Shown: piece by piece, positions 12,802 through 22,584 of the stretch
Layout: each line of letters begins with the position of its first letter
Position numbering within the stretch: the stretch's first letter is position 1
Made by a program: the position numbers and the translations under genes
Notes under the pieces: model-generated
What the model saw: only the letters and a program-made list of their open reading frames with translations
Databases searched by the model: none
Told to the model about the DNA's origin: nothing
Origin: Phytophthora colocasiae
Lineage: Eukaryota > Oomycota > Peronosporomycetes > Peronosporales > Peronosporaceae
Reading direction: 5' to 3'
Length of the DNA stretch: 64,000 nucleotides
NCBI GenBank assembly: GCA_018806915.1
Contig: JAGKQI010000093.1
Span: 558,001-622,000 of the forward strand

Positions 12802-13594
12802 ATCGTTCGTTGTAGTCAAGATTCGAGGCAACCACGCCGACGTCATAAAGCGACAGCTAGTTCATGTTCTAGTCGTTTTAAGATGGGTTTGCTAAATCAT
12901 ATATTGTTATCGAACTCTCGCACTACAAGAATGCAGTAGTGAACGAACAGGACAGCTAAAGTCAGTACACTTGATAGTTTGACTTATCCGCGTCGAAAGG
13001 CGGCCGATTGTCAAAGTGGTGTTTGTCGCGGGTTGTCCATACGCAATTGAGTGCGATGCTACGGTGTATAGGAGAAAACGTGAGCTCTGGTGTATAATGA
13101 AGCGGTGAACTCATACACAAGAGGTTCGAGTGGAACATTTGCCATGTTCCACGTAATTGCACGAGCAAGAAAAAGTCTCCGATAACCGGCAACAGGCTGG
13201 TAAAAACTCGTTGATGTAGCGTCTGCTCCGTAGTGGTGATAATGACGGTAAAAACACGTCAGCGTAGCAGTGTAGTTCAGTGGTAGCAGTTTGAAAACTC
13301 GTCTCGTAGCAATGTAGAGGCTGTTCCGTGGGGAGCGTAGAAGTTTTCTCTTTGGTGTTTTGACACAGAGTTATTAGTACGGTACCACGAAAGACACATT
13401 AGCGTGAGTGGCGCTGAAGCCTTGTACCCATCGAGACACAATAGCATGATATGGTACACTGTTCCACAAGGGCCAATTCCTTACGTTTCATTAGGTCAGA
13501 ACCTCTGCGACTGTTCGAAGAATCCTGGAAATATGACGATAAATGAACTTGAATTCAGTATGTCCTCAGAGAAACGTACATCATGTATCATTTT
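12802..13594. other. right subterminal part of element A, nothing recognised
   Basis: No gene, RNA gene or repeat that I can support. A stretch near 13270 resembles a tRNA D-arm by chance (see rejected list). The element ends at 13607. Confidence 0.4.
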
Positions 13595-13921
13595 GGTAAC
13601 GATAGGGTTAACCCTTCTGCGGTGCAGGGGCGCATTATGCGCTCTTTGGGTATGTTTTTCATTTAGGTACGAAAACAGACTGCTTGAAGGGCGCATAAAG
13701 GCCCTTTTAGAAAAAAACGTACTTTAAAGAACTTCCAGAATTTCTACCAATAACTGCACTTCGTTTTCTTACGGCTAGGGTATTTTATAAACTACGACCT
13801 TTTTTTTTCGATGCGCAGCATAATCTTCCTGTGTGGCGTCTCTCTGCCGTCCATTTGAGATCCCCCCCGCCAATAGAAAGGTAAGATATTTACATAGATA
13901 TATTATCAACATATTGGACTA

Positions 13922-16568
13922 ATGCGAACTATGTTCTCAGACGCAGAAGACAAGCTACTAGTGCAGATTGCTGCCCAATTCGAAGACGAAGGCCTGCGGG
14001 TTACATGGGCATATGTAGCCCGGCAGATCCATGGGACGCGGACGTCTAAGGAGCTCCGGCTTCGGATGGAAAGCCTAAAGAGAACCTACGGCAAGGTAGT
14101 AAGGGCCTTCCCGCGATGCTTCTTCGGAGAACAACACACACGTCGGCGCTCCCGTCGTGTAGCCCCTTCCCGGTCGTTACTTGCAGGTGGCCCAAGGACT
14201 CTTTCACGAAAGGCAGCTACAGCTGCCACAAGCATCGTTGCCACAGCAACTGCCGCCGTCCAAGGTCAGTAAGAATGGTGTGATTCGGTGCTACGTGTAC
14301 TTGACGTTGTTCGTGTATGTGCTATAGGTGACGAGCTACGAGAAGCAGTGGCAGAGCGTGGTGGCGGCGCAGTACAGCAGTGTCGCGGTGCAGCGCAAGA
14401 CACCGGTGCAGCCGTTGACACCAACGTCCAAGGTGCGTGATGAATGTGTACTGGACGACGGTGCACTAGTTGCTAATGTTGTGTGCATGCGTAAGGTGCA
14501 GGTGGTGAGCATCGAGCAGCAGGCGGACTACATCTCATCGATGCTGTGCAAGGTGTGTGAGGTCTTTATGGAGGTGGTGCTTCTGATGGCTGATGCTGCT
14601 ATGTGTTTTGTAGGACTTGGACATCGGGACGATGCTGGCACAGCGTACGCTGGTACTGTCGGTAGAGGTGAGAAAGAACTACATGGACTGTGTGGGTGCT
14701 GTGGTTGTTGACGTTATTTGCGTACTGTGTATGTAGCTCACGAGCATCGTGTAGGAGTTGTTGTTAGTGACGCCGCTGGCCGAGGTGGGGGAAGCCGTGT
14801 TGTGAGATGGACACAAGATGCTGACGTTGTGCTATGTGATATGCAGTTTCCAAGCGCCGTGGATCAGCAGCAGTGGATGATGAGGGTGGCGTTACTGGCC
14901 CAGGTGAGCGGAATTATATTGTAGAGGTGTTCTGTGTTAGTGACATCGTTATGCTTGCTGTGTAGTTACCAAACGTCGCGTGTGCGTGAGTTCTGCTAGT
15001 GGTGTACGTACGTCGAGACGTAGGCGTGCAGCTGCTGAACGTCCGATTGGTGGACAATCTGCTCGTGGTCGTGCACTTCGAAGTGCTAGTAATGAACTTG
15101 CTTCGGGTGCTTTGGCTGGCACAAGTGACGGTCGTGCTTCGGCCATTGGACGTGCTGCTGGTGATGACTTTGTTTCGAGTGGCCAAGTTGGCAGCGATGA
15201 ACTTGCTCGTGGTGGACGTGCGCTTCGAGGTGAACGTGCGCTTCGAGGTGAACGTCCAGCTGGTGATGAACTTGCTTCGAGTGGTAATGCTGGCACAAGT
15301 GGTGGACGAGTTTCGGACAGTGAACGTCCAGCTGGTGATGATCTTGCTTCGAGTGGTATTGGCACTAGTGGTGGACGAGCTTTGGACAGCGATCGTGCTA
15401 CTGGTGATGAACTTGCTTCGAGTGGTAATGCTGGCACTAGTGGTGGACGAGTTTCGGACAGTGAACGTCCAGCTGGTGATGATCTTGCTTCGAGTGGTAT
15501 TGGCACTAGTGGTGGACGAGCTTTGGACAGCGATCGTGCTACTGGTGATGAACGTTCTTCGAGTGGTATTGCTGGCACTAGTGGTGGACGAGTTTCGGAC
15601 AGTGAACGTCCAGCTGGTGATGATCTTGCTTCGAGTGGTATTGGCACTAGTGGTGGACGAGCTTTGGACAGCGATCGTGCTACTGGTGATGAACTTGCTT
15701 CGAGTGGTAATGCTGGCACAAGTGGTGGACGAGTTTCGGACAGTGAACGTCCAGCTGGTGATGAACTTGCTTCGAGTGGTATTGCTGGCACTAGTGGTAG
15801 ACGGGCTGGTCACAGCCCTCACGTATTAAATTCATCCAGTGATTCTGACGTATCCGGTAAGAATGTACATTCCCTTGTATCACTGTCGTTTACGGCTGAT
15901 TGAGTTTCATTGTAGATCAAGCGCCTGCTCCATTACCCCATAGCGATGCTGTGGTTGCAGTCGGACTTATTTTTAGGGACATCACTCGCGGGGACGTGAG
16001 GCAGAAGGCTGGGAAGACACAGGATAATGCCGGTGAAGTTCTTTCTTGGGGAGTTGTTCGCCTAATTCGGGCGATGAGTCCTGTTACCAATAGGGATATT
16101 TTTCTGGATGTTGGGGCAGGTGTTGGCAACATCATCGCTCAAGTAGCGATAGCAACATCAGCCCGGGCATGCGTTGGCATAGAAGTTCAGAGTGATCTTT
16201 GTCAACTTGCAGAGCGTTGCCTCCATCGGTTTGTTGGAAGATTCCCGCACCTTGGCAAAGTGATGATCAAGAAAACAGACGTGCGGGATGTTTCATTTTC
16301 AAGCAACCCTGCTACACGTGATGCTACATTAGTATTCGCGAATATTTTTTTATTTGAAGAAGACGCGAAGCTGGTGGTGGCCCGAGAGCTCGCAACTTTA
16401 TCAAAGGCTCGCTTACTGGCGGCTACATCTCGATTCTGCCCAAGACATCGAAAGTCGTGCACAGAGCCGTTTTGTCTTCGCTGGAGTCTAGCAGATGAAA
16501 TCCTTGTGAGATGTAGCTGGAAGGCTGATCGAGTTCCTGTGTATCTGTACAACAGCAATACAAAGTAG
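13922..16568 (+). CDS. transposon-borne SANT-DOT1 protein (putative histone methyltransferase)
   Basis: Eight exons give an uninterrupted 733-aa frame: 13922-14264, 14328-14432, 14502-14552, 14614-14667, 14737-14784, 14847-14903, 14966-15856 and 15916-16568. All introns are GT-AG and phase 1. Residues 1-65 form a SANT/Myb-like domain (F-S-D-A-E-D-K-L, L-K-R-T-Y-G). Exon 7 (residues 220-516) is a Ser/Gly-rich tandem repeat. Exon 8 is DOT1-like: F-L-D-V-G-A-G-V-G-N with D581 is the SAM loop, G-I-E-V with E606 contacts ribose, and V-F-A-N-I-F with N659 fills the catalytic N-N-F position of DOT1. DOT1 enzymes methylate histone H3 at Lys79; that this one does so is inference. A C-x6-C-x4-C motif follows the catalytic region, also present in the copy at 8787. 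Exons 2-7 are shared with the opposing transposase gene. Confidence 0.75.
14255..15800. repeat. left arm of palindrome shared by the two genes of element B
   Basis: From about 14255 this stretch, exons and introns alike, recurs in reverse complement at 19855-21594. Intron 1 has only a few differences, such as GTCAGT against GTAAGT at the donor. The translated frames across exons 2-6 are identical in both arms. The arms differ mainly in the number of repeat units in exon 7. Near-identity of introns means very recent duplication or continuing gene conversion. Confidence 0.85.
15259..15795 (+). repeat. in-frame tandem repeat in exon 7, about 141-bp higher-order unit
   Basis: Alternating 24- and 23-residue units (E-L-A-S-S-G-N-A-G-T-S-G-G-R-V-S and D-L-A-S-S-G-I-G-T-S-G-G-R-A) form a 47-residue higher-order repeat. 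There are three full copies plus partial ones. The region is predicted disordered, rich in Ser, Gly, Asp and Arg. The transposase copy of this exon has five full copies. Confidence 0.85.
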
Positions 16569-16636
16569 TATCACAGCCTTCCCAACAATAACTACTGTCA
16601 ATTTGCACCAAACACATCGTACATTTAAGTGGAATT

Positions 16637-17013
16637 CAGGTAAACACATGCACTAGAAGCATACTAAACTCAAGTTACATACAGGTAAACACATGCGCTA
16701 AAAGCATACTAAACTCAAGTTACATACAGGTAAACACATGCACTAGAAGCATACTAAATTCAAGTTACATACAGGTAAACACATGCACTAGAAGCATACT
16801 AAACTCAAGTTACACACAGGTAAACACATGCGCTAAAAGCATACTAAACTCAAGTTACATACAGGTAAACACATGCACTAGAAGCATACTAAATTCAAGT
16901 TACATACAGGTAAACACATGCACTAGAAGCATACTAAACTCAAGTTACATACAGGTAAACACATGCACTAGAAGCATACTAAATTCAAGTTACATACAGG
17001 TAAACACATGCAC
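16637..17013. repeat. minisatellite, about 8.4 copies of a 45-bp unit
   Basis: The unit starts CAGGTAAACACATGCACTAG and continues to AAACTCAAGTTACATA. Copies differ at a few positions (CACTAGAAG or CGCTAAAAG). It fills the gap between the convergent 3' ends of the SANT-DOT1 and transposase genes, where transcripts of both must end. Confidence 0.9.
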
Positions 17014-17031
17014 TCAAACAAACAACTTCAC

Positions 17032-20000
17032 CTATATTTGAATTTGGCGTACTACAGGTGGCCTCGACTCGTTGTCACCTGCTGCTGCTTTCAGCATGGC
17101 AAGCTTTGAGTGTCGCCTGACGTTGCCCTTGTCAGTAAACAAATTTTGCTGAAGATAGAACTGATGGAATTTTTCCCAACATGTTGCAGTAGTGTTTGGG
17201 CACATCCACGGCTTGACAGGTACGTCGTGCAGTTCTCGGCACAAGCATACGTCATGGGAATAGCAGTAGGTCGTAACCTCGGTTGGGTATCTGCCCTCCC
17301 ACCTGCATACTATGCAGCGTCGACGTTTCCTCTGCCTTTTGTCATAAATTTGCCTTGACGAAACTGACGTACACACCATCGTCGCACCTCTAACACGGTC
17401 AACGCTTGGTCGTGCCGGCGGCATGTTTACTGCTTCAATTTCGTCTCTTGTAGCACATGCGCCAGTGTAAAGCATGCGCCCTAAACTTGGAGCGTTTTTC
17501 CACTGTCCATTCAGCAATTCCCCCACAAGCTCCATCATAAACTTTCGATGAGGGTCTCGGATGGGCGGGGTGTCCGTTTTGACGAGACGTTGAGTGAGGT
17601 ATGCGTTGGATCGCGCGACATCGATTAGTGCTAATGCCAGCTTTTTGTGCCAACGTCTATAGGAGTGTCCGTCAGAAATAGAGAAGCGTCCTCTAATTTG
17701 ATCAAGTCTATCAACCCCTTGCATATTGGCGTTGTAGTGGGCAACACACACTGGCGACGTAAATTCCTTTCGTTCTTTGCCAATCACTCGAGCCACACTT
17801 GTAATGGCTGTCGAATCTGCATTGGAAATCATGTTGACTACATTGCCATCACACCAGGATGCCGCTAGCATACTGTGATCCCGAGCCACAGCCTGTCGGT
17901 AGTCTCCACGAGTGCAATCATCTTTGGGCAGTATTGAATGCGCAGGAAAGTGTTTGCTATTCGCACGAATTGTACCTCTCCCATAGAGACCTTTAAGCCG
18001 CAGTTCCTGCAGCAGCTGCACTGATGTATAGTAGTTGTCCATGTTCACAATTCGGTTCGTCCCAAAGAGAGGTCGTGTAACTTCAAGCACATGCTGCCGG
18101 ATTTTCGATACAGCTTCGAACTCCTCTCTCAAACTCTGGGCTTCCTCCAGCCCAACAACACCGTCTAAACGGTCCAAAAATGTCACTTCGATTACAGTGA
18201 AGCTTGTAGTTCAGAGCTATCCACGTAGTAGAACAGCACACCATATAAAGTCGGAAGTGATACTTGCCCGTTGGCTTGGTGGGGTTGTACACGATCATGT
18301 GTCGGCCTTGGCGAGTTCTGCAGGCGACACTAGCCTCGTCCAAAGCAACATTGCGTCCGACATTAACGTACTGCCCCCCGGTGATCTTTAGTAGATTCAG
18401 AAGCGGCCTAATCCTTGCCGCAGCATCTTTCTCAAGAGTGGTTGGCGAAGCATTGAAGCTCAGGCAACGCCGAAGGAGCTTGAATCGATACAGTGACATG
18501 ATAGAATCTAGAGCGGTTGTAGATCCTCCAAACACTAAGTCTTCGGCTTGTTGACCCCAATAGTTTGCGTACTCCCCCTTATCATTCACAGCCATGAAGA
18601 ACAAAATTCCGAGGAAAGTCATCAACTCGTCCAGCGTGAACGGGTTGCCGATGCGAATATCCTTTAAAGTAGCGTAGTGATTCGTCTCGTGTAATGTCTG
18701 GCGCCAGAAAAATAGTGGTATGTACGCGAAAAAGCTTGAGCAGGCAGAGTGCTCGAAAAGGTGCTTGTACTCAGGGCGGATGTGGGTCTTGGTTGTACCG
18801 TCGGCATGCGCATACAGGTAGGAGGGAGATTCAACGTCTTCTCCGGGGACAAATCGCATGTTTCTAATCGCCTCCACCTCTGATAGACTCGTGGGAAGAA
18901 CGCTGCCAGGATCGAACGCTTCAATGGGGTCTTCCACTAGGTCGGAGGCTTCAGAGTCGATGTCAAGCTCCTCACCAGGATCAGGCTCCACGAGAACACG
19001 CCAGTTAGGAGTTTTCAACTGTGTAAGTGCAACGTAATTCTTGATACCACGCTGTGCGACGCCAGCGTTGATGATCTCCAAGTTATTTTGAAATTGACTA
19101 TCCAGCCATCGGATTTGAAAGAGAGTAGCGTTCTTCCCCTTCTTCACAGAACGGTAAATGCGGCCGACAATGTAGGATGTACCAATCGGTCTGTATGCCT
19201 TAGCCTTCATCCACGTTTCATTGTCAGGTGTGAACGCGACCAGTTTGTCAATGTAGACATCTTGGAGTAGGATAGGCGTGGATCGTGGTGTTGTTTTGGC
19301 CTCATTGGGTGATCGAGATGTTGGGGTGTTCGCACGTGATGAAGATGGCGCAAGATTCATCGTGTCTGGACTACTGGCACCTCCGCTAATCACAGATACT
19401 CCGTCACTATCACCTTCATCGGCCACTGATATAACGCCGTTGTCGCCAGTGTAACGGGTAGTACCGACACTAAAACTACCGCCACAAGATGCTCGAACAT
19501 TGAGACACCGTGAGTTATCAATTTCACCAACCGTGATGTTATTGCCAGCGCTTGCAACTGCTGCACTGCTTGAAACACACCCATACATTTCTGCCCGTCC
19601 AGTATTAGACTTAGGTTCGTTGCAAGCAGCCAAGCCAACACGCCCAACACTAGCAACCCGTCCACCATGAATAGTGCGACCACCTCTAGCAGTGCCACCT
19701 CTAGCCGTACGCCCACCTCTAGAAGTGCGCACATCTGCAGTAGTACGCCCACCACTAGACACACGCCCATATCTAGCCGTACGCCCATGTTTAGCTGTAC
19801 GTTGTTCGCTAGTGCCACACGCACGACGAACATCATTTCCACCACTAGTACCAGCACTACCACTCGAAGAACGTTCATCACCAGTAGCACGATCGCTGTC
19901 CAAAGCTCGTCCACCACTAGTGCCAATACCACTCGAAGCAAGGTCATCACCAGCTGGACGTTCACTGTCCGAAACTCGTCCACCACTAGTGCCAGCAATA

Positions 20001-21867
20001 CCTCTCGAAGAACGTTCATCACCAGTAGCACGATCGCTGTCCAAAGCTCGTCCACCACTAGTGCCAATACCACTCGAAGCAAGATCATCACCAGCTGGAC
20101 GTTCACTGTCCGAAACTCGTCCACCACTAGTGCCAGCAATACCTCTCGAAGAACGTTCATCACCAGTAGCACGATCGCTGTCCAAAGCTCGTCCACCACT
20201 AGTGCCAATACCACTCGAAGCAAGATCATCACCAGCTGGACGTTCACTGTCCGAAACTCGTCCACCACTAGTGCCAGCAATACCTCTCGAAGAACGTTCA
20301 TCACCAGTAGCACGATCGCTGTCCAAAGCTCGTCCACCACTAGTGCCAATACCACTCGAAGCAAGATCATCACCAGCTGGACGTTCACTGTCCGAAACTC
20401 GTCCACCACTAGTGCCAGCATTACCACTCGAAGCAAGTTCATCACCAGTAGCACGATCGCTGTCCAAAGCTCGTCCACCACTAGTGCCAATACCACTCGA
20501 AGCAAGATCATCACCAGCTGGACGTTCACTGTCCGAAACTCGTCCACCACTTGTGCCAGCATTACCACTCGAAGCAAGTTCATCACCAGCTGGACGTTCA
20601 CCTCGAAGCGCACGTTCACCTCGAAGCGCACGTCCACCACGAGCAAGTTCATCGCTGCCAACTTGGCCACTCGAAACAAAGTCATCACCAGCAGCACGTC
20701 CAATGGCCGAAGCACGACCGTCACTTGTGCCAGCCAAAGCACCCGAAGCAAGTTCATTACTAGCACTTCGAAGTGCACGACCACGAGCAGATTGTCCACC
20801 AATCGGACGTTCAGCAGCTGCACGCCTACGTCTCGACGTACGTACACCACTAGCAGAACTCACGCACACGCGACGTTTGGTAACTACACAGCAAGCATAA
20901 CGATGTCACTAACACAGAACACCTCTACAATATAATTCCGCTCACCTGGGCCAGTAACGCCACCCTCATCATCCACTGCTGCTGATCCACGGCGCTTGGA
21001 AACTGCATATCACATAGCACAACGTCAGCATCTTGTGTCCATCTCACAACACGGCTTCCCCCACCTCGGCCAGCGGCGTCACTAACAACAACTCCTACAC
21101 GATGCTCGTGAGCTACATACACAGTACGCAAATAACGTCAACAACCACAGCACCCACACAGTCCATGTAGTTCTTTCTCACCTCTACCGACAGTACCAGC
21201 GTACGCTGTGCCAGCATCGTCCCGATGTCCAAGTCCTACAAAACACATAGCAGCATCAGCCATCAGAAGCACCACCTCCATAAAGACCTCACACACCTTG
21301 CACAGCATCGATGAGATGTAGTCCGCCTGCTGCTCGATGCTCACCACCTGCACCTTACGCATGCACACAACATTAGCAACTAGTGCACCGTCGTCCAGTA
21401 CACATTCATCACGCACCTTGGACGTTGGTGTCAACGGCTGCACCGGTGTCTTGCGCTGCACCGCGACACTGCTGTACTGCGCCGCCACCACGCTCTGCCA
21501 CTGCTTCTCGTAGCTCGTCACCTATAGCACATACACGAACAATGTCAAGTACACGTAGCACCAAATCACACCATTCTTACTTACCTTGGACGGCATCATG
21601 GAGGTGTTGCATCAAGGCGTCTTCGCCGAGAAAGAAGTCGACCCCTTCCTCACCATTATAACGCCCACGAGGGACGATGTACTGGTATCGCGAGTCCAAG
21701 CTCCGGCCACTTGGTCGCTTTGATGTCCACCCATCTTTTAATAACGCCGCCCACACATCACGAAACCGAACGCCCCACGCGGTGGACGTATCAAGCCGGC
21801 GTCGCTTGCTGACTTGCCCTGGTGGTGGTGCCTTCTTCTCTCCGGGTGCTTCTTCACTAAGCGTCAT
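17032..21867 (-). pseudogene. PiggyBac transposase of element B, one frameshift
   Basis: Exons 21867-21585, 21521-21417, 21347-21297, 21235-21182, 21112-21065, 21002-20946 and 20883-17032, all joined by phase-1 introns, would encode about 1480 aa. Exon 1 carries the N-terminal oomycete PiggyBac domain (D-G-W-T-S-K-R-P-S-G, F-F-L-G-E). Then come the Ser/Gly repeat, a chromo-like segment near 19100 and the PiggyBac core. The catalytic Asp residues are present in V-A-L-D-E-A-S, N-M-D-N-Y-Y-T-S and Q-G-V-D-R-L-D-Q. A Cys-rich C-terminus (C-I-V-C, Y-C-Y-S-H-D-V-C-L-C) follows. Near 18195 the frame changes by one base, so the core is split between two frames. This is either a disabling mutation or a sequence error. 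The function is cut-and-paste transposition at TTAA. Confidence 0.8.
19855..21594. repeat. right arm of palindrome in element B, with expanded exon-7 repeat
   Basis: Reverse complement of 14255-15800. It contains transposase exons 2-6 and the first part of exon 7. The in-frame repeat here (about 19855-20610) has five full 47-residue units, three of them of the E-R-S-S-R-G-I-A-G type, against three full units in the left arm. Gain or loss of units by slippage or unequal exchange explains the difference. Confidence 0.85.
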
Positions 21868-22540
21868 GAATTCTCCGAAACGGGAGGGGGAGGGAAATGC
21901 TGGACGGTCGCCACGCGTCGTTGTTCGCGATTAATTTTAACAGGTCGCATTTTGATAGTTCACTTGTTGTTTTGTAATTTATATGCTATGTGTTTTTGAA
22001 ATAATTAAGTTTCAATAAGAATTAATTCTGGCATTCAAAGGCATTTATTCCAGTTTGCTAGCTGTTTGTAGAAGAAGCTAATTGCGAACACGTAGGGAAT
22101 GATAAAGCCATTCTGGACTGCCATTAACAAGCGGAAAGTGTTTGTGTAGACGTAGTTGTTGCAAGCGCGGCGCCAGTGCTCATGCAAGACAACATCCAAG
22201 CATCATCATTCCAAGCATGGCGTTCAAAAACGTGGCTCATGTTTGACGTAATTTTTGATTTGTTACCTGAAGCTGCTTCCCACCAACTTCTTTTTATCCA
22301 ATTAGAGTATTCTTCCAGATTTTTTGTTTAGCTCCAGGATATCGGCCTATCAGATCGCCAACTTGAAAGGCGCATGATGTGCCCTTAGAGGTTGATGAAG
22401 GAGGTATCCTCGTGCATCTTGCGAGATTTGAGGCATGGATGATCTTGCGATCTGTCTCTAAAAGGGCGCCTGAGGGCCCTTTTACAAGACATTGACTTAA
22501 CTTTGTATACTATAGTTTAGTCCATTGCTTCGCAGAAGGG
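21868..22540. other. right subterminal region of element B, non-coding
   Basis: Presumed promoter and terminal region of the transposase gene. A near-palindromic block with GGGCGC and GCCC lies at 22460-22484, mirrored at 13687-13709, and may be a transposase-binding hairpin. No gene is present. Confidence 0.55.
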
Positions 22541-22584
22541 TTAACCTGTGTGGCCCACCTCAACATTCATTACCTGCGTCAATA

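Larger units (their letters stand above)
2497..13607. mobile_element. PiggyBac element A, decayed, carries a SANT-DOT1 gene
   Basis: Both ends are visible. TTAA at 2493-2496 is followed by CCCTATCGTTACC, and the inverse GGTAACGATAGGG ends at 13607, followed by TTAA at 13608-13611. TTAA target duplication and CCC-type termini are the PiggyBac signature. Inside are a heavily mutated PiggyBac transposase on the minus strand (3494-6770), a tandem repeat, and a SANT-DOT1-like pseudogene (8787-9660) between 1.6-kb inverted arms. The 11.1-kb length suggests later insertions or duplications inside it. The right-hand TTAA is also the left-hand TTAA of element B. Confidence 0.75.
13612..22540. mobile_element. 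PiggyBac element B, nearly intact, with transposase and SANT-DOT1 genes
   Basis: TTAA at 13608-13611 is followed by CCCTTCTGCG; CGCAGAAGGG ends at 22540 and is followed by TTAA at 22541-22544. Length is 8929 bp. Subterminal hairpin-like blocks lie near each end: GGGCGC and GCCC with A/T flanks at 13687-13709 and at 22460-22484, plus a GCGCATTATGCGC palindrome at 13630-13642. Two convergent genes fill the element: SANT-repeat-DOT1 on plus (13922-16568) and PiggyBac transposase on minus (21867-17032). The only lesion I see in the transposase is one frameshift near 18195, so the element is young. Confidence 0.85.

Noticed and set aside
13262..13330. tRNA-like box A (TAGTTCAGTGGTAG)
   Set aside because: No box B and no acceptor stem follow.
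14266..14711. A separate 127-codon gene starting in exon 2 of the SANT-DOT1 gene
   Set aside because: It reads through two introns by chance; the spliced phase-1 model keeps one frame over all eight exons.
16637..17013. CRISPR-like regular repeat
   Set aside because: The 45-bp units are directly adjacent, with no unique spacers, so it is a minisatellite in a eukaryote.
19667..20935. Frames of 400 to 486 codons (Thr/Ser-rich or Val/Leu-rich) across the exon-7 repeats
   Set aside because: A tandem repeat with a unit length divisible by three keeps all frames open. The transposase frame is fixed by the exon phases and the PiggyBac core.
22525..22584. Upstream start for the CENP-B-HTH gene
   Set aside because: The extra residues would be encoded by the PiggyBac terminal repeat and the target site; the ATG at 22585 gives the conserved N-terminus.
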